Positions 10,028 through 20,149 of a stretch of DNA of 64,000 nucleotides are shown here, piece by piece. The stretch comes from Pseudomonas sp. 10S4. GTDB taxonomy: Bacteria > Pseudomonadota > Gammaproteobacteria > Pseudomonadales > Pseudomonadaceae. The notes beneath the pieces were generated by a model. That model did not search any database. It was not told where the DNA came from and was given only the letters and a program-made list of their open reading frames with translations. Positions within the stretch are counted from its first letter, which is position 1; the number at the start of each line of letters is the position of its first letter. The stretch spans positions 992,001-1,056,000 of the forward strand of contig NZ_CP133774.1 in NCBI RefSeq assembly GCF_034344865.1, in the 5' to 3' direction. A program made the position numbers and the translations under genes.

Positions 10028-12154
10028 TCATTGAGTACGAGGCTGATCCGGCAACAACACCGGCGAATTGTCCGGCGCCGGCCCCTCTTCTTCCACTTCA
10101 TCCATCCCACGCTTCGGAATAAAAACCTGCTGTGGATAAGTCTGCGCGAAATGCACCCACGGGCTGTTATCCACAAGCTTTTTCAGCCGCTGGTTAAACG
10201 CCCGGCTCACCGCATATTGCCCGCCCGAAACGGTGCGGAACTGCGCCGTCAGCACCACGCCGTTAAGGTCCATCTTATCGACGCCAAACACATCGAGCGG
10301 CCCTTGCAGGTTGTACTTGAGAAACGCGTCGTCACGGATCGAATCCCCCGCTTCGCGGATCAGCTCAATGGCCTTGTCCACGTCAGTGTCGTAGGTGAAC
10401 TGCACCGAGAAAAACGCATAGGCAAACTGCCGCGATTGGTTGGTCACAGCCTTGATCTGGCCGAACGGTACCGAGTGCACAAAACCCTTGCCGTCCCGTA
10501 GGCGCAAGGTGCGGATGGTCAGGCCTTCGACGGTGCCGGCGTGGCCGGAGTCGAGTACCACCCAATCGCCGATCGACAGCGTGTCTTCGATGATGATGAA
10601 CAACCCGGTGATCACGTCCTGGACCAGTTGCTGCGAGCCGAAACCGATGGCCAAACCGACCACACCGGCACCGGCCAGCAGGGGTGCGACGTTGATCCCC
10701 AGATTGGCCATGGTGGTGATCGCACAGATCACCACCAGGATGATTTTGACCGCGTTGCGCAGCAGCGGCAGGATGGTTTTTACCCGCGTACTCGGTTGGC
10801 GCGCCGCGCGTTTGCTGACCGGTGGTTTCAACGCTTCCTGAATCGCCGTGTCCATTACCACCCACAGCAGCCAAGTCACCAGGAAGATCAGACCGATGCT
10901 GCTCAGCGAATTACTGATTGCCCGGCCTATGGAATTTTCCTCTGCGAATTCGAACAGCGACACGCCCCAGATTCGCCCAAGAATCTCGATGAACGCTACC
11001 GCCATGACGATCCGCAGCAGCGCGTGCAGCAAGCTGAGAAAGCGTTCCTTGTAGGCGCTGCTGCGCTGGATTTTTTCGACTTTCCGGGATTTGAACAGGT
11101 GCTGGAAAATCGTGCTCAGGAACACCGTGGCAATCAGCAATATCGTGGTGAACAACGCACAGCGCAGGACTTTTTGATTGTCCTCGCCGACGCCGATCAG
11201 GTTGATCGCCGAGACCATCACCATCAACAGAATCGGCCAGTACCAGAGCCCGGAAAAGATCCGCAGGGATTCTTGCAGAGACGGTTGTTTGAGCCGTTGG
11301 GCCAATGGGCGGTTGCGAATCAGATGCGCCACCGGGCGTCTTAGACGGATGACCAGATAACCGAAGATGATCGAGGCAAACAACCCGGTAAACACTGCGA
11401 CGCTGCTGGTGATATTGCCACCCAGTTGCCGGGCGATCTGCGGACTGGTCAAGGCATCGCTAAGCGCTGCGAGGAAGCCGATCAGGAACAGTGGTTTGGG
11501 GCCGTAGTCACGAATGATCTGCACCGCTGGGCGCTTGTGGCCGGTGTTGAACATGACGATCACGCAGAGCAGCATCGAGGTCGAGAAAATGCCGCTGCTG
11601 GTGGCGTAGGCAAAACACAGCGCCAGTGCTCGGCCGGCCGAGGCAGGCAGGAAGTGGCTGACATAAAGGGTCAGTGGCAGGCTGGCGATCGCCGGCAGCG
11701 TGTATGGCATCAAATAGCCGAGCAAGTCCTGGCTGCGTTGGCGGGTGCGCAGCCAGTGGCCCTGGACCAGACGCTTGGCCGCGAGGCCGCCGAGGACCGT
11801 GAGCAAGGCAAAGGTGCCGAGCCAGACACCGGACAGCATCAGGAAATCGCCGGCCACACTCCAGCCGGAACGCGTCGAGGGCTGGTTGACCAGTTTGTCG
11901 ACTTCATCGGCCGCCCGATCGGCACGCAGGCGCCAGGCGTCCACCAGGTTTTCGTTGAGGTCGAGTTTGTCCTGCACGTCGTCGATACTGGAACTGATGG
12001 CCCCGAGCAGGCCGCCCTGGACCAGCGGCTCAGGCTTGGCCGGTGCTTGTGCGGTAGCAGCAGCGGGAATGCCCGGCAGCGTGACGGCTTCGAGCTCGCC
12101 GCTGCCCAGAATCAGCAGCGCCCCCAGCAGTATCGCGGTCTTGATCTTGAACAA
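10028..12154 (-). CDS. MscS-family mechanosensitive channel (large, YbiO/YnaI-like)
   Basis: 708 residues. A signal peptide-like start is followed by a periplasmic helical region (about 30-130) and many membrane segments (from about 140 to 460). The MscS core starts at PLLAGAGVVGLAIGFGSQ, the glycine/alanine-rich pore helix, then LVQDVITGLFIIIEDTLSIGD and the beta domain (VEGLTIRTLRLRDGKG). The cytoplasmic alpha/beta part follows, with a proline-rich tail. Much longer than E. coli MscS (286), it fits the YbiO-size class that opens under hypo-osmotic stress. It converges with the helicase gene. Substrate and gating tension cannot be read from sequence. Confidence 0.9.
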   Translation of the reverse strand: MFKIKTAILLGALLILGSGELEAVTLPGIPAAATAQAPAKPEPLVQGGLLGAISSSIDDVQDKLDLNENLVDAWRLRADRAADEVDKLVNQPSTRSGWSVAGDFLMLSGVWLGTFALLTVLGGLAAKRLVQGHWLRTRQRSQDLLGYLMPYTLPAIASLPLTLYVSHFLPASAGRALALCFAYATSSGIFSTSMLLCVIVMFNTGHKRPAVQIIRDYGPKPLFLIGFLAALSDALTSPQIARQLGGNITSSVAVFTGLFASIIFGYLVIRLRRPVAHLIRNRPLAQRLKQPSLQESLRIFSGLWYWPILLMVMVSAINLIGVGEDNQKVLRCALFTTILLIATVFLSTIFQHLFKSRKVEKIQRSSAYKERFLSLLHALLRIVMAVAFIEILGRIWGVSLFEFAEENSIGRAISNSLSSIGLIFLVTWLLWVVMDTAIQEALKPPVSKRAARQPSTRVKTILPLLRNAVKIILVVICAITTMANLGINVAPLLAGAGVVGLAIGFGSQQLVQDVITGLFIIIEDTLSIGDWVVLDSGHAGTVEGLTIRTLRLRDGKGFVHSVPFGQIKAVTNQSRQFAYAFFSVQFTYDTDVDKAIELIREAGDSIRDDAFLKYNLQGPLDVFGVDKMDLNGVVLTAQFRTVSGGQYAVSRAFNQRLKKLVDNSPWVHFAQTYPQQVFIPKRGMDEVEEEGPAPDNSPVLLPDQPRTQ

Positions 12155-12251
12155 AACGCGGAGCTCCTTGAAAAGGGTCTGTAAGGAACTGATCGGGAAA
12201 TGGCGGGCAAGTTCGGTTTTGACCGCGAGATAGCAGTCACCGCAGTTTCCA

Positions 12252-12341
12252 TGTGGGAGCGGGCTTGCTCGCGAAAGCGGTCATTCATTCAACATTGATG
12301 CTGACTGACCCAACGCTTTCGCGAGCAAGCCCGCTCCCACA
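12252..12341. repeat. REPIN, gcgagcaagcccgctccc family
   Basis: tgtgggagcgggcttgctcg at the left and cgagcaagcccgctcccaca at the right are inverted copies. They lie between the divergent MscS and MFS genes. Confidence 0.85.
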
Positions 12342-12464
12342 GGGTCTGTGTTGCCTGGTCGATCTTTGCGCACCAGGCAAATATCAAATGCCTACCCCTG
12401 TATTTTTCCGCACAACCCAAACCCCGACACTGCGCTCCATCAATCACCCACCGGAGTTGCAGTC

Positions 12465-13667
12465 ATGCCCATTGCCTTGCTCGCGCTGACCCTCAGCGCC
12501 TTTGCCATCGGGACGACCGAGTTCGTCATCGTTGGCCTGTTACCTACCATCGGCGCCGACCTCGGTGTCAGCCTGCCGTCCGCCGGCCTGTTGGTCAGCC
12601 TCTACGCCCTGGGTGTCGCCATCGGCGCCCCGGTGCTGACCGCCCTCACCGGCAAAGTCCCACGCAAATTGCTGCTGTTGTCGCTGATGGTGCTGTTCAC
12701 CCTCGGCAACCTGCTGGCTTGGAAAGCGCCGAGCTACGAATCGCTGATCATCGCGCGGATCGTCACCGGCCTGGCCCACGGGGTGTTTTTCTCGATTGGC
12801 TCGACCATCGCCACCAGCCTGGTGCCGAAAGAAAAAGCCGCCAGCGCGATCGCCATCATGTTCACCGGCCTGACCGTGGCGCTGGTCACTGGCGTGCCTT
12901 TGGGGACCTTCATCGGTCAACATTTCGGCTGGCGTGAAACCTTCCTCGCCGTGTCGGCGTTGGGTGTGATCGCGTTTATCGGCAGCCTGATCTACGTGCC
13001 GAAAAACATCGCCCATAGCAAACCCGCCTCGCTGTTGCAGCAATTGCAGGTGCTCAAACAGCCACGCCTGTTGTTGGTGTACGCCATGACCGCGGTCGGT
13101 TACGGCGGCTCGTTCATTGCCTTCACCTTCCTGGCACCGATTCTTCAAGACATCTCCGGTTTCAGCGCCAGCACCGTCAGCCTGGTATTGCTGGTGTACG
13201 GCATCTCGGTGGCGGTCGGTAACATCTGGGGCGGCAAACTGGCGGACAAACGTGGGCCGATCAGCGCCCTGAAAATCATCTTCGCCCTGCTCGCTGCGGT
13301 GTTGTTTGTGTTGACCTTCACTGCCGGCAATCCATGGCTGGCGCTCGCTACCGTGCTGGTCTGGGGCGCGGTCGCGTTCGGCAACGTGCCGGGGTTGCAG
13401 GTGTATGTGGTGCGTCAGGCCGAGCATCACACCCCGCATGCGGTGGACGTGGCTTCCGGGCTGAACATCGCAGCGTTCAACCTCGGGATTGCCGGGGGAG
13501 CGTGGGGTGGTGGTTTGATCGTCGCGAATATGGGGCTGATTCACACCGCGTGGATTGGTGGGCTGGTGGTGTTGGTGGCCCTGGCGTTGACGATGTGGAG
13601 TGGGCGTCTTGATCGCCTGGGTCCGGTCTACGCCGAAAGCACAACGCGCATCGTCGTCGGTCACTAA
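12465..13667 (+). CDS. MFS transporter, DHA1 / AraJ-like exporter
   Basis: 400 residues, twelve predicted membrane helices. It begins MPIALLALTLSAFAIGTTEF, the hallmark start of AraJ/YdhP-type DHA1 exporters (GTTEFVIVGLLP in helix 1). The loop 2-3 region is LTGKVPRKLLL, and helix 4-5 is GLAHGVFFSIGSTIA. Start 12465 is supported by GGAG 9 bases upstream; an upstream in-frame extension to 12348 would include part of the repeat and is not credible. Family members pump out drugs, sugars or metabolites by proton antiport. The substrate is unknown. It is flanked by REPINs on both sides, suggesting a single-gene unit. Confidence 0.88.
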   Translation: MPIALLALTLSAFAIGTTEFVIVGLLPTIGADLGVSLPSAGLLVSLYALGVAIGAPVLTALTGKVPRKLLLLSLMVLFTLGNLLAWKAPSYESLIIARIVTGLAHGVFFSIGSTIATSLVPKEKAASAIAIMFTGLTVALVTGVPLGTFIGQHFGWRETFLAVSALGVIAFIGSLIYVPKNIAHSKPASLLQQLQVLKQPRLLLVYAMTAVGYGGSFIAFTFLAPILQDISGFSASTVSLVLLVYGISVAVGNIWGGKLADKRGPISALKIIFALLAAVLFVLTFTAGNPWLALATVLVWGAVAFGNVPGLQVYVVRQAEHHTPHAVDVASGLNIAAFNLGIAGGAWGGGLIVANMGLIHTAWIGGLVVLVALALTMWSGRLDRLGPVYAESTTRIVVGH

Positions 13668-13671
13668 ACCC

Positions 13672-13761
13672 TGTGGGAGCGCGCTTGCTCGCGAATACGC
13701 TGGATCAGTCAGCATTAATGTTGCCTGACACACTGCTTTCGCGAGCAAGCCCGCTCCCACA
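13672..13761. repeat. REPIN, gcgagcaagcccgctccc family
   Basis: tgtgggagcgcgcttgctcg (one base variant, gcgc for gggc) pairs with cgagcaagcccgctcccaca. It lies just after the MFS stop codon. Confidence 0.85.
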
Positions 13762-13879
13762 GTTGATCGAGGGTGATCCTCCAAGTGTTTACCGTCCGTA
13801 GTCCCGTCGAAACTTTCTGGTTTGCCCGGCAGTCATCCAAAGACAACGGCAGTAAGAGGGTCATTCGACGGGAGGGCAC

Positions 13880-14806
13880 ATGGCGGCGATTCATATCGGA
13901 ATTTCAGGCTGGCGCTACACACCGTGGCGCGGGGGCTTCTACCCGAAGGGGTTGACCCAAAAGCGCGAATTGCAATTCGCCTCGCGGGCCGTCAACAGCA
14001 TCGAAATCAATGGATCGTTCTACGCCCTGCAACGGCCCGAACGTTATGCCCTGTGGTACAGCGAAACCCCGCCGGGCTTCGTCTTCAGCGTCAAGGCCCC
14101 GCGTTTTATCACTCACATCAAACGCCTGCGGGACATCCATAAACCCCTGGCGAATTTCTTCGCCTCCGGGGTGCTGGAGCTCAAGGAAAAACTCGGCCCG
14201 ATCCTCTGGCAATTCCCGCCCAGTTTCAAATTCGACGCCGAGTTGTTTGAACATTTCCTCGAACAACTGCCCCACAACACCGAGCAGGCCGCCACCCTCG
14301 CCCGTCAGCATGATTCGCACTTGCACGGCCACGCCAGCCTGAAGGCCCACGGGAAAAAGCCGCTGCGCCACGCCGTGGAAATTCGCAACGAGAGCTTCGT
14401 CGACCCGGCCTTCATTCGCCTGCTCAAGCGCTACAACGCTGCCCTGGTGATCGCCGACACCGCCGGCAAATGGCCGTACCGCGAAGACCTCACCAGCGAT
14501 TTCGTCTACCTGCGGCTGCACGGTGCCGAAGAGCTCTACGCCAGCGGCTACACGCCCCAGGCGCTGAAACATTGGGGCGACCGGATCGACGCCTGGAATC
14601 ACGGCCAGCAACCGAGCGACCCACACTTGATCGCGCCAAGACAAAAGCCCAAGGCGCGCAAATCCCGGGAAGTGTTCTGCTACTTCGATAACGACATCAA
14701 AGTCCGCGCGCCCTTCGACGCCCGCAGCCTGCTGGAGCGTTTCCATCTCGACAAAGACCTCGCCACCCGCCCCGGCGAACCTGCTGCCGAAGGAGTGCTG
14801 CCATGA
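13880..14806 (+). CDS. DUF72 (YecE-like) protein
   Basis: 308 residues, a TIM-barrel-like DUF72 family protein. Visible family signatures: [17 protein letters not shown] at the N-terminus, [61 protein letters not shown] and YLRLHG. Function is unproven; some members are linked to nucleic-acid or stress genes. Its stop overlaps the next start (ATGA at 14803), so it is the first gene of a four-gene overlapping operon with EEP nuclease, ClsB and YbhN. Confidence 0.9.
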   Translation: MAAIHIGISGWRYTPWRGGFYPKGLTQKRELQFASRAVNSIEINGSFYALQRPERYALWYSETPPGFVFSVKAPRFITHIKRLRDIHKPLANFFASGVLELKEKLGPILWQFPPSFKFDAELFEHFLEQLPHNTEQAATLARQHDSHLHGHASLKAHGKKPLRHAVEIRNESFVDPAFIRLLKRYNAALVIADTAGKWPYREDLTSDFVYLRLHGAEELYASGYTPQALKHWGDRIDAWNHGQQPSDPHLIAPRQKPKARKSREVFCYFDNDIKVRAPFDARSLLERFHLDKDLATRPGEPAAEGVLP

Positions 14807-15600
14807 GCATTTCCGAACCGGTCGGCGTCACCGACGAGCAGCAATCCATCATCGCTACCGTACGCCGGTTTACCGTGCTGACGGTCAACACTCACAAGGG
14901 CTTCACCGCGCTCAACCGGCGCTTCATCCTGCCCGAGCTGCGTGAAGCGGTGCGCAGTGTGTCCGCCGACGTGGTGTTTTTGCAGGAAGTCCACGGCACC
15001 CACGAACAGCATCCCCGGCGCTACAGCAACTGGCCGATGATGCCGCAATACGAATTCCTCGCCGACACGCTGTGGCCGCAGTTCGCCTATGGCCGCAACG
15101 CGGTGTACCCGGCGGGCGATCACGGCAATGCGTTGCTGTCGAAATTCCAGATCATCCGCCACGACAACCTCGACGTGTCCATCAGCGGTCACGAAAACCG
15201 TGGCTTGCTGCATTGCGTGCTGCGCCTGCCCGGTGACGGCCAGGAAGTACACGCCATTTGTGTGCACCTCGGGCTGCATGAAGCGCACCGCACGGAGCAA
15301 CTGAAGCTGCTGGCCCGGCGCATCGCAGAGCTGCCAGGCGATGCGCCGGTGATCGTCGCGGGCGACTTCAATGACTGGCGCCAACGGGCCGATACCGTGC
15401 TCAAACTCTGTGGCTTGCGCGAAGTCTTCGCCGAACACCAGGGCAAACCGGCCCGCAGTTTTCCGGCGCGCTGGCCGGTATTGCGCCTGGACCGCATCTA
15501 CGTGCGCAACCTCAAGGCCAGCCGTCCGCAAGTGCTGGCGGCGCGGCCCTGGTCACATCTTTCCGACCATGCCCCGCTGTCGGTGGAGATCGAGCTATGA
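14803..15600 (+). CDS. Endonuclease/exonuclease/phosphatase family protein (YbhP-like)
   Basis: 265 residues. The EEP fold markers are present: [11 protein letters not shown] near the N-terminus, VVFLQEVHG with the metal-binding Glu, [12 protein letters not shown] with the catalytic His, [10 protein letters not shown] with Asp and Asn, and the final SDHAPL motif. The ATG overlaps the DUF72 stop by 4 bases, and the stop overlaps the ClsB start by 4 bases. The same neighbour order (ybhP-clsB-ybhN) in E. coli suggests a phosphodiesterase acting in a phospholipid pathway. Substrate unknown. Confidence 0.9.
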   Translation: MSISEPVGVTDEQQSIIATVRRFTVLTVNTHKGFTALNRRFILPELREAVRSVSADVVFLQEVHGTHEQHPRRYSNWPMMPQYEFLADTLWPQFAYGRNAVYPAGDHGNALLSKFQIIRHDNLDVSISGHENRGLLHCVLRLPGDGQEVHAICVHLGLHEAHRTEQLKLLARRIAELPGDAPVIVAGDFNDWRQRADTVLKLCGLREVFAEHQGKPARSFPARWPVLRLDRIYVRNLKASRPQVLAARPWSHLSDHAPLSVEIEL

Positions 15601-16889
15601 ACAATCCCTCGATGGAAAAAGCCACTGCGGAACAGATTTCCGCGCCGCCGCGGGGCGAGCCGGCGGCGGTCGACGTTGTCTACGGCTGGCACGGGAACAA
15701 CCGGGTCGAACTGCTGGAAAATGGTGAGGCGTACTTTCCACGAGTGTTTGAGGCGTTGCGCCAGGCCCAGACTGAAATCCTGCTGGAGACCTTCATTCTG
15801 TTCGAGGACAAGGTCGGCAATGAGCTTCAGCAGATTCTGATTGAAGCGGCCGGGCGTGGCGTGCGCACCACCGTCAGCCTCGACGGCTTTGGTTGCGGCG
15901 AGTTGAGCACGGGGTTCCTCGCCGACCTGAACAAGGCCGGCGTGCATATCCAGATGTTCGACCCGGCGCCCAAGCATCTGGGCATCCGCACCAATTGGTT
16001 CCGGCGCTTGCACCGCAAGATTGTGGTGGTCGACGGCACGATTGCGTTCCTTGGCGGGATCAACTTTTCCGCCGACCATTTGGCCGATTTCGGCCCCGAG
16101 GCCAAGCAGGATTTTGCCGTTGAAGTACAAGGCCCGGCGGTGGCGGACATTCATCACTTCGCGCTGCTGCAAAGTGGTCGCCCGGCCCGGGCCAAGTATT
16201 GGTGGCAACGGCGCAAGCAACGACGTGCGGAACTGGCATTCAACGACCATGACGGTCAGGTTCGGCTGGTCTACCGCGACAACGGTGACCATCGCACCGA
16301 CATCGAGGAGGTTTATCGGCAAGTGTTGCGCAGTGCTCAGCGCCGCGTCGTGATCGCCAACGCCTACTTCTTTCCCGGTTTTCGTCTGCTGCGCGAGATC
16401 CGCAATGCCGCGCGCCGTGGCGTCGATGTGCGGCTGATTCTGCAAGGTCAGCCAGACATGCTGGTGGCGAAGATTGCCGCGCACATGACCTACGACTATT
16501 TGCTCAAGGCCGGCGTGCAGATTCACGAATATGGCGACCGCCCGTTGCACGGCAAAGTCGCACTGGTGGACGAGGACTGGAGCACGGTTGGTTCGAGCAA
16601 CCTCGACCCGTTGAGCCTGTCGATGAACCTGGAAGCCAATGTGTTGATCCGCGATCGCGCGTTCAACCGCGAACTGTTCAAGCGCCTTGAAGATTTGAGT
16701 AATAACCACTGCAAAGCCATATCCCCGGACAGCGCCCCGCGCGGGCGGGTCTGGCACATGACCGTCGGTTTTCTGGTGTTTCACTTCCTGCGACATTTTC
16801 CGGCATGGGCCGGGTGGCTGCCGGCGCACAAGCCACGCTTGAAACCCTTCATCCATCGGGCCGGGAGCGACAGCCATGAGCCGCGCTGA
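15597..16889 (+). CDS. clsB: Cardiolipin synthase B
   Basis: 430 residues, phospholipase D superfamily with two HKD motifs: [16 protein letters not shown] (around residue 139-154) and [20 protein letters not shown] (around 318-337). The second reads as H-x-K-x4-D. This is the ClsB/YbhO class, which makes cardiolipin from two phosphatidylglycerols, or from PG and PE, at the inner membrane. Length agrees with E. coli ClsB (413). The start overlaps the EEP gene, and the 3' end overlaps YbhN by 14 bases. ATG 15612 is an alternative start. Confidence 0.93.
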   Translation: MNNPSMEKATAEQISAPPRGEPAAVDVVYGWHGNNRVELLENGEAYFPRVFEALRQAQTEILLETFILFEDKVGNELQQILIEAAGRGVRTTVSLDGFGCGELSTGFLADLNKAGVHIQMFDPAPKHLGIRTNWFRRLHRKIVVVDGTIAFLGGINFSADHLADFGPEAKQDFAVEVQGPAVADIHHFALLQSGRPARAKYWWQRRKQRRAELAFNDHDGQVRLVYRDNGDHRTDIEEVYRQVLRSAQRRVVIANAYFFPGFRLLREIRNAARRGVDVRLILQGQPDMLVAKIAAHMTYDYLLKAGVQIHEYGDRPLHGKVALVDEDWSTVGSSNLDPLSLSMNLEANVLIRDRAFNRELFKRLEDLSNNHCKAISPDSAPRGRVWHMTVGFLVFHFLRHFPAWAGWLPAHKPRLKPFIHRAGSDSHEPR

Positions 16890-17862
16890 AGCGCACGCCG
16901 CCGCCCACGCCGAGCGCCAAAACAAGTCCCGTTGGAGTCGCTGGAAAACGCCGCTGACGGTGCTGTTTTTCCTCGCGCTGATCGTGCTGTTCACGATGCT
17001 CGCCCAGCGTATCGAATGGAACGAAGTGTTCGACACCCTGGCCGATTTCAAGGTGCGCACGCTGATCATCGCCTCAGGGCTGACGCTGTTGAGCTTTCTG
17101 GTTTACGCCTGTTTCGATCTGATCGGCCGCACCTACATTCGCCAGGACCTGACCTGGAAACAGATCTTGCCGGTGGGGATCATCAGCTACGCCTTCAACC
17201 TCAACCTGAGTGCCTGGGTCGGCGGCATCGCCATGCGTTATCGACTGTATTCGCGGCTCGGGGTGAGCAAAGGCAACATCGCGAAAATCCTCGGCTTGAG
17301 CCTGGCGACCAATTGGTTTGGCTACATGGTGATTGCCGGCGCAGTGTTCAGCAGCGGTCTGGTGCGAATGCCGCCGGGCTGGAAGTTGAGCAGTGATGCG
17401 TTGCAAGGCGTCGGGGTTTTATTGTTGGTGGTGAGCGCGGGGTATCTGGCGGCGTGCCAGTTTTCCAAGCGGCGGGAATGGGCGATTCGCGGGGTGGAAA
17501 TTAATCTGCCGTCGCTGCGCATGGCGGTGCTGCAACTGGCGCTTGGGGCGCTGAACTGGTCGTTGATGGCGGCGGTGATTTTCACTCTGCTGCCGAGCAA
17601 GCTCGACTATCCGCTGGTGCTGGGGGTGTTGTTGATCAGTGCGATTGCCGGGGTCATTACGCACATTCCGGCGGGGCTTGGGGTGCTGGAGGCGGTGTTT
17701 GTGGCGCTGCTGCAACATGAGGCATCGCGCGGGAGCCTGGTGGCGGGGTTGCTGGCTTATCGGGCGATTTATTTCATTTTGCCGTTGTTGATTACGCTGG
17801 TGATGTATTTGGTGGTGGAGGCCAAGGCGAAGGCGTTGCGGATTGAGAAGAAGCCTTCTTGA
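16876..17862 (+). CDS. YbhN-like membrane protein (UPF0104 / LPG synthase TM domain)
   Basis: 328 residues with about eight membrane helices after a basic N-terminus (AHAERQNKSRWSRW). Family markers: LNLSAWVGGIAMRYRLYSRLGVS and THIPAGLGVLEAVF, both typical of the lysylphosphatidylglycerol-synthase transmembrane domain. No catalytic MprF-type C-terminal domain is present. Homologues sit beside clsB and have been linked to outer-membrane lipid homeostasis in E. coli. Last gene of the DUF72-EEP-ClsB-YbhN operon, followed by a REPIN. Confidence 0.88.
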   Translation: MSRAEAHAAAHAERQNKSRWSRWKTPLTVLFFLALIVLFTMLAQRIEWNEVFDTLADFKVRTLIIASGLTLLSFLVYACFDLIGRTYIRQDLTWKQILPVGIISYAFNLNLSAWVGGIAMRYRLYSRLGVSKGNIAKILGLSLATNWFGYMVIAGAVFSSGLVRMPPGWKLSSDALQGVGVLLLVVSAGYLAACQFSKRREWAIRGVEINLPSLRMAVLQLALGALNWSLMAAVIFTLLPSKLDYPLVLGVLLISAIAGVITHIPAGLGVLEAVFVALLQHEASRGSLVAGLLAYRAIYFILPLLITLVMYLVVEAKAKALRIEKKPS

Positions 17863-17885
17863 GACGTGTGGTGAAGCGAATGCCG

Positions 17886-17952
17886 CCTTCGCGAGCAAGC
17901 CCGCTCCCACATTTGATCGCGGTCTAATGTGGGAGCGGGCTTGCTCGCGAAT
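17886..17952. repeat. REPIN, short-spaced, gcgagcaagcccgctccc family
   Basis: ttcgcgagcaagcccgctcc and ggagcgggcttgctcgcgaa with only about 20 bases between. It lies between the convergent YbhN and hydrolase genes. Confidence 0.85.
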
Positions 17953-17973
17953 GATCGTGAGACCACCACACAT

Positions 17974-18732
17974 TCAACTGGATTGAATAATGCTCAACCG
18001 CTCACCCACCACCATTTCCGTAATCCAGTCCACCAGGATCGAGGTGTAGGCCTGTTGCGAAATGGGGTCGCTGAGGGCGTGATCGGCGCCGTCGATGATG
18101 CGGTGAGTCAGCGAATGAGTCTGCTGGCACGCCGCCCGATAACTCATGATGGTCGCGTGAGGGATGTGGTCGTCGGTCTCCGATTCCACCAACAACACAT
18201 CCCCGGTAAACGCCGCGCAGGCATGCAGCGCCCGATTGTTGTCGGCGTGCACCAGCGTGCTGCGGTAATCGAGCAAATCCACCTTATCCAGATCGCGCTT
18301 GGGCGTGTGCCATTGTTCGTCGCGATACAGCGCCGGCACCCGCAGCGCCAGCCAGCGCACCGGGCGCAACGAGGTGAGAATCGCCGCCAGATAACCACCG
18401 TAACTGGTGCCCACCACCGCAATCGCCGAGGTGTCGAGGGCCGGGTGTGCGAGCAAGCGGTCATAGGCTGCCAGCAGGTCACGTAGGTTGTCATCGCGGG
18501 TCACTTTCGACAACGAAATGCCAGTGCCACCGGTATGCCCGCGCAGGTCGAAGGTCAAACAGACACAACCCAAACCGGCGATGCCTTTAGCCCGCTCCAG
18601 GTCCCGCTCCTGACTGCCGCCCCAGCCGTGCACAAACAGCACGCCCGGGACTTTCGATTTGGGACTGAGCACGTGCCCGACCATTTGTTCGCCGTCAATG
18701 TCGATTCCAATGGTTTCGCTTCTAGCCGTCAT
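17974..18732 (-). CDS. Alpha/beta hydrolase
   Basis: 252 residues. The nucleophile elbow is GTSYGG (G-x-S-x-G) near residue 110, the oxyanion-hole motif is FVHGWGGSQ, and the late histidine is in DGADHALS. A dienelactone-hydrolase/peptidase-like fold with LTFDLRGHTGGTG. Substrate not predictable. Its start overlaps the 3' end of the DUF3182 gene by 11 bases, so the two are probably translated together. No membrane segment or signal peptide. Confidence 0.88.
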   Translation of the reverse strand: MTARSETIGIDIDGEQMVGHVLSPKSKVPGVLFVHGWGGSQERDLERAKGIAGLGCVCLTFDLRGHTGGTGISLSKVTRDDNLRDLLAAYDRLLAHPALDTSAIAVVGTSYGGYLAAILTSLRPVRWLALRVPALYRDEQWHTPKRDLDKVDLLDYRSTLVHADNNRALHACAAFTGDVLLVESETDDHIPHATIMSYRAACQQTHSLTHRIIDGADHALSDPISQQAYTSILVDWITEMVVGERLSIIQSS

Positions 18733-19831
18733 AGGATTTAACCGTTACGTACTTGAGAAGAAAGTCGCCGTTTTCCGCCGGGCCGCGATACACCTCGATG
18801 GCGTCCGCCGGCAGCGGCTGGTCGATGTAGGTCTCCACCGAAGACACGCAAATCGCGGGCATCCCAGGGTCGTTGACGAAACTCTGCAACGCCGCGACTT
18901 CGGCGCTGCTGGCACCGCCCATGCGCCAGGATTGTTCGAGCACGCCGCTGCGCTGCTTGCCGTTACTGTCCAGGCCTTGGGCGATGTCGTAGTTGCGTCG
19001 CGAGGCGTAGAAACCGGGATAGGCCTCGTCGGCGGCACTGTCGAACACCTGGGCTTGCTGGATCGCCAACCGCACATCGTCGGGCAATTCCAGTTTCAGT
19101 AAGTCTGCGTAGTAGCCCTGCACCACCAGCAGGTTGGAACCACCATAGACCTGCTCGCCCTGACTGTCCTCGGTCAAGTATTGATCACCGCAGTAGCTCA
19201 ACACTTTATCGCCGATGAACGCCTGGCCGACGCTGTGGGTGACGACCTTTTGCAGATCCTGCTCCAACACTACGCCTTCGGTGAAGAGCTGTTCGGCGTC
19301 GGGCCGGGCGAGGATGGCGTCGAACTGGTCGAGGCTCTTGATCACTTCCTGACCACGCCCGGCGCAGGCGTGAATCGGCTTGAGGCGGATCGGCCCGCTG
19401 TAGAGCAAGTGCTCCGCCGCCGGCCGGGCGTCCTCAAGGGAAAATACGCTGAGACCATCGAGCACGACACTGCGCACCCGCTCGGAAAACAGCGGCGACC
19501 AGCCTTGCGGCGCATGAGCCAACCTATTGAGCAAACCGTGGCTGATGGCTTTGGTGCAGATGAAGTCATGGTCGACGTAGCCGCCCCACAAATCTTCGGG
19601 TCCTTTGACGCCCAATTGCCGAGCGGCCGCCGCGCCCACCAGCGTCTGGGTTGGTAGCAGGTAAAGATCACGACCACTGTGGAGTTCGAGGTCGTAGCTG
19701 CCGCCGTACTTGAGCCCGAGGATCTGCGCCAGCCAACGGGCCAGCGCACGATTGGTTTCGACTTCGTGCAACGGGGCTTGCGGTCGCACGGAATGGGCAA
19801 CGACCAGTTTTTTGCGATTTGTTGGGGTCAT
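18722..19831 (-). CDS. DUF3182 family protein
   Basis: 369 residues beginning MTPTNRKKLVVAHSVRP. Features visible are RLKPIHACAGRGQEV, a basic, glycine-rich stretch in an ATP-grasp-like setting, and the acidic VVLEQDLQKV. The family has no proven function, and an ATP-grasp-like fold is my inference from spacing of these motifs. It overlaps the alpha/beta hydrolase gene by 11 bases. No signal peptide or membrane segment seen. Confidence 0.75.
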   Translation of the reverse strand: MTPTNRKKLVVAHSVRPQAPLHEVETNRALARWLAQILGLKYGGSYDLELHSGRDLYLLPTQTLVGAAAARQLGVKGPEDLWGGYVDHDFICTKAISHGLLNRLAHAPQGWSPLFSERVRSVVLDGLSVFSLEDARPAAEHLLYSGPIRLKPIHACAGRGQEVIKSLDQFDAILARPDAEQLFTEGVVLEQDLQKVVTHSVGQAFIGDKVLSYCGDQYLTEDSQGEQVYGGSNLLVVQGYYADLLKLELPDDVRLAIQQAQVFDSAADEAYPGFYASRRNYDIAQGLDSNGKQRSGVLEQSWRMGGASSAEVAALQSFVNDPGMPAICVSSVETYIDQPLPADAIEVYRGPAENGDFLLKYVTVKSYDG

Positions 19832-20022
19832 GCGTCCCCCTCAATCTGCGCTTGATGAATGTAACTGGAGGGGTGCAGAGATCAGGCCAACGGTGGCTGA
19901 GGGCAAACGGCTTTCAAATCAGTCGCTTGCTCAAACGGTGATGGCGTTGAGCCTGTTTGATTCTGCACGAAGGCCTTCAAGACTCCGGCATTTTGCACGA
20001 CCGGAGCCTTACACAAATCCAA

Positions 20023-20127
20023 TGTGGGAGCGGCGGTACGACGATTCGACTTGCTCGCGAAGGCGATGTGTCAGGCAACATTTATATTGACTGACACGAC
20101 GCCTTCGCGAGCAAGCCCGCTCCCACA
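20023..20127. repeat. REPIN with an enlarged left arm
   Basis: The right arm cgagcaagcccgctcccaca is normal. In the left arm the centre is replaced: tgtgggagcg, then about 17 bases (gcggtacgacgattcga), then cttgctcgcgaa. It occupies the 318-base gap (19832-20149) between DUF3182 and the regulator; otherwise no gene is seen there. Confidence 0.8.
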
Positions 20128-20149
20128 GTTTGATCTGCGCTGATGTTTG

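Noticed and set aside
9893..10034. C-terminal extension of the Lhr helicase
   Set aside because: Result of a missing T; the sequence is a translated REPIN.
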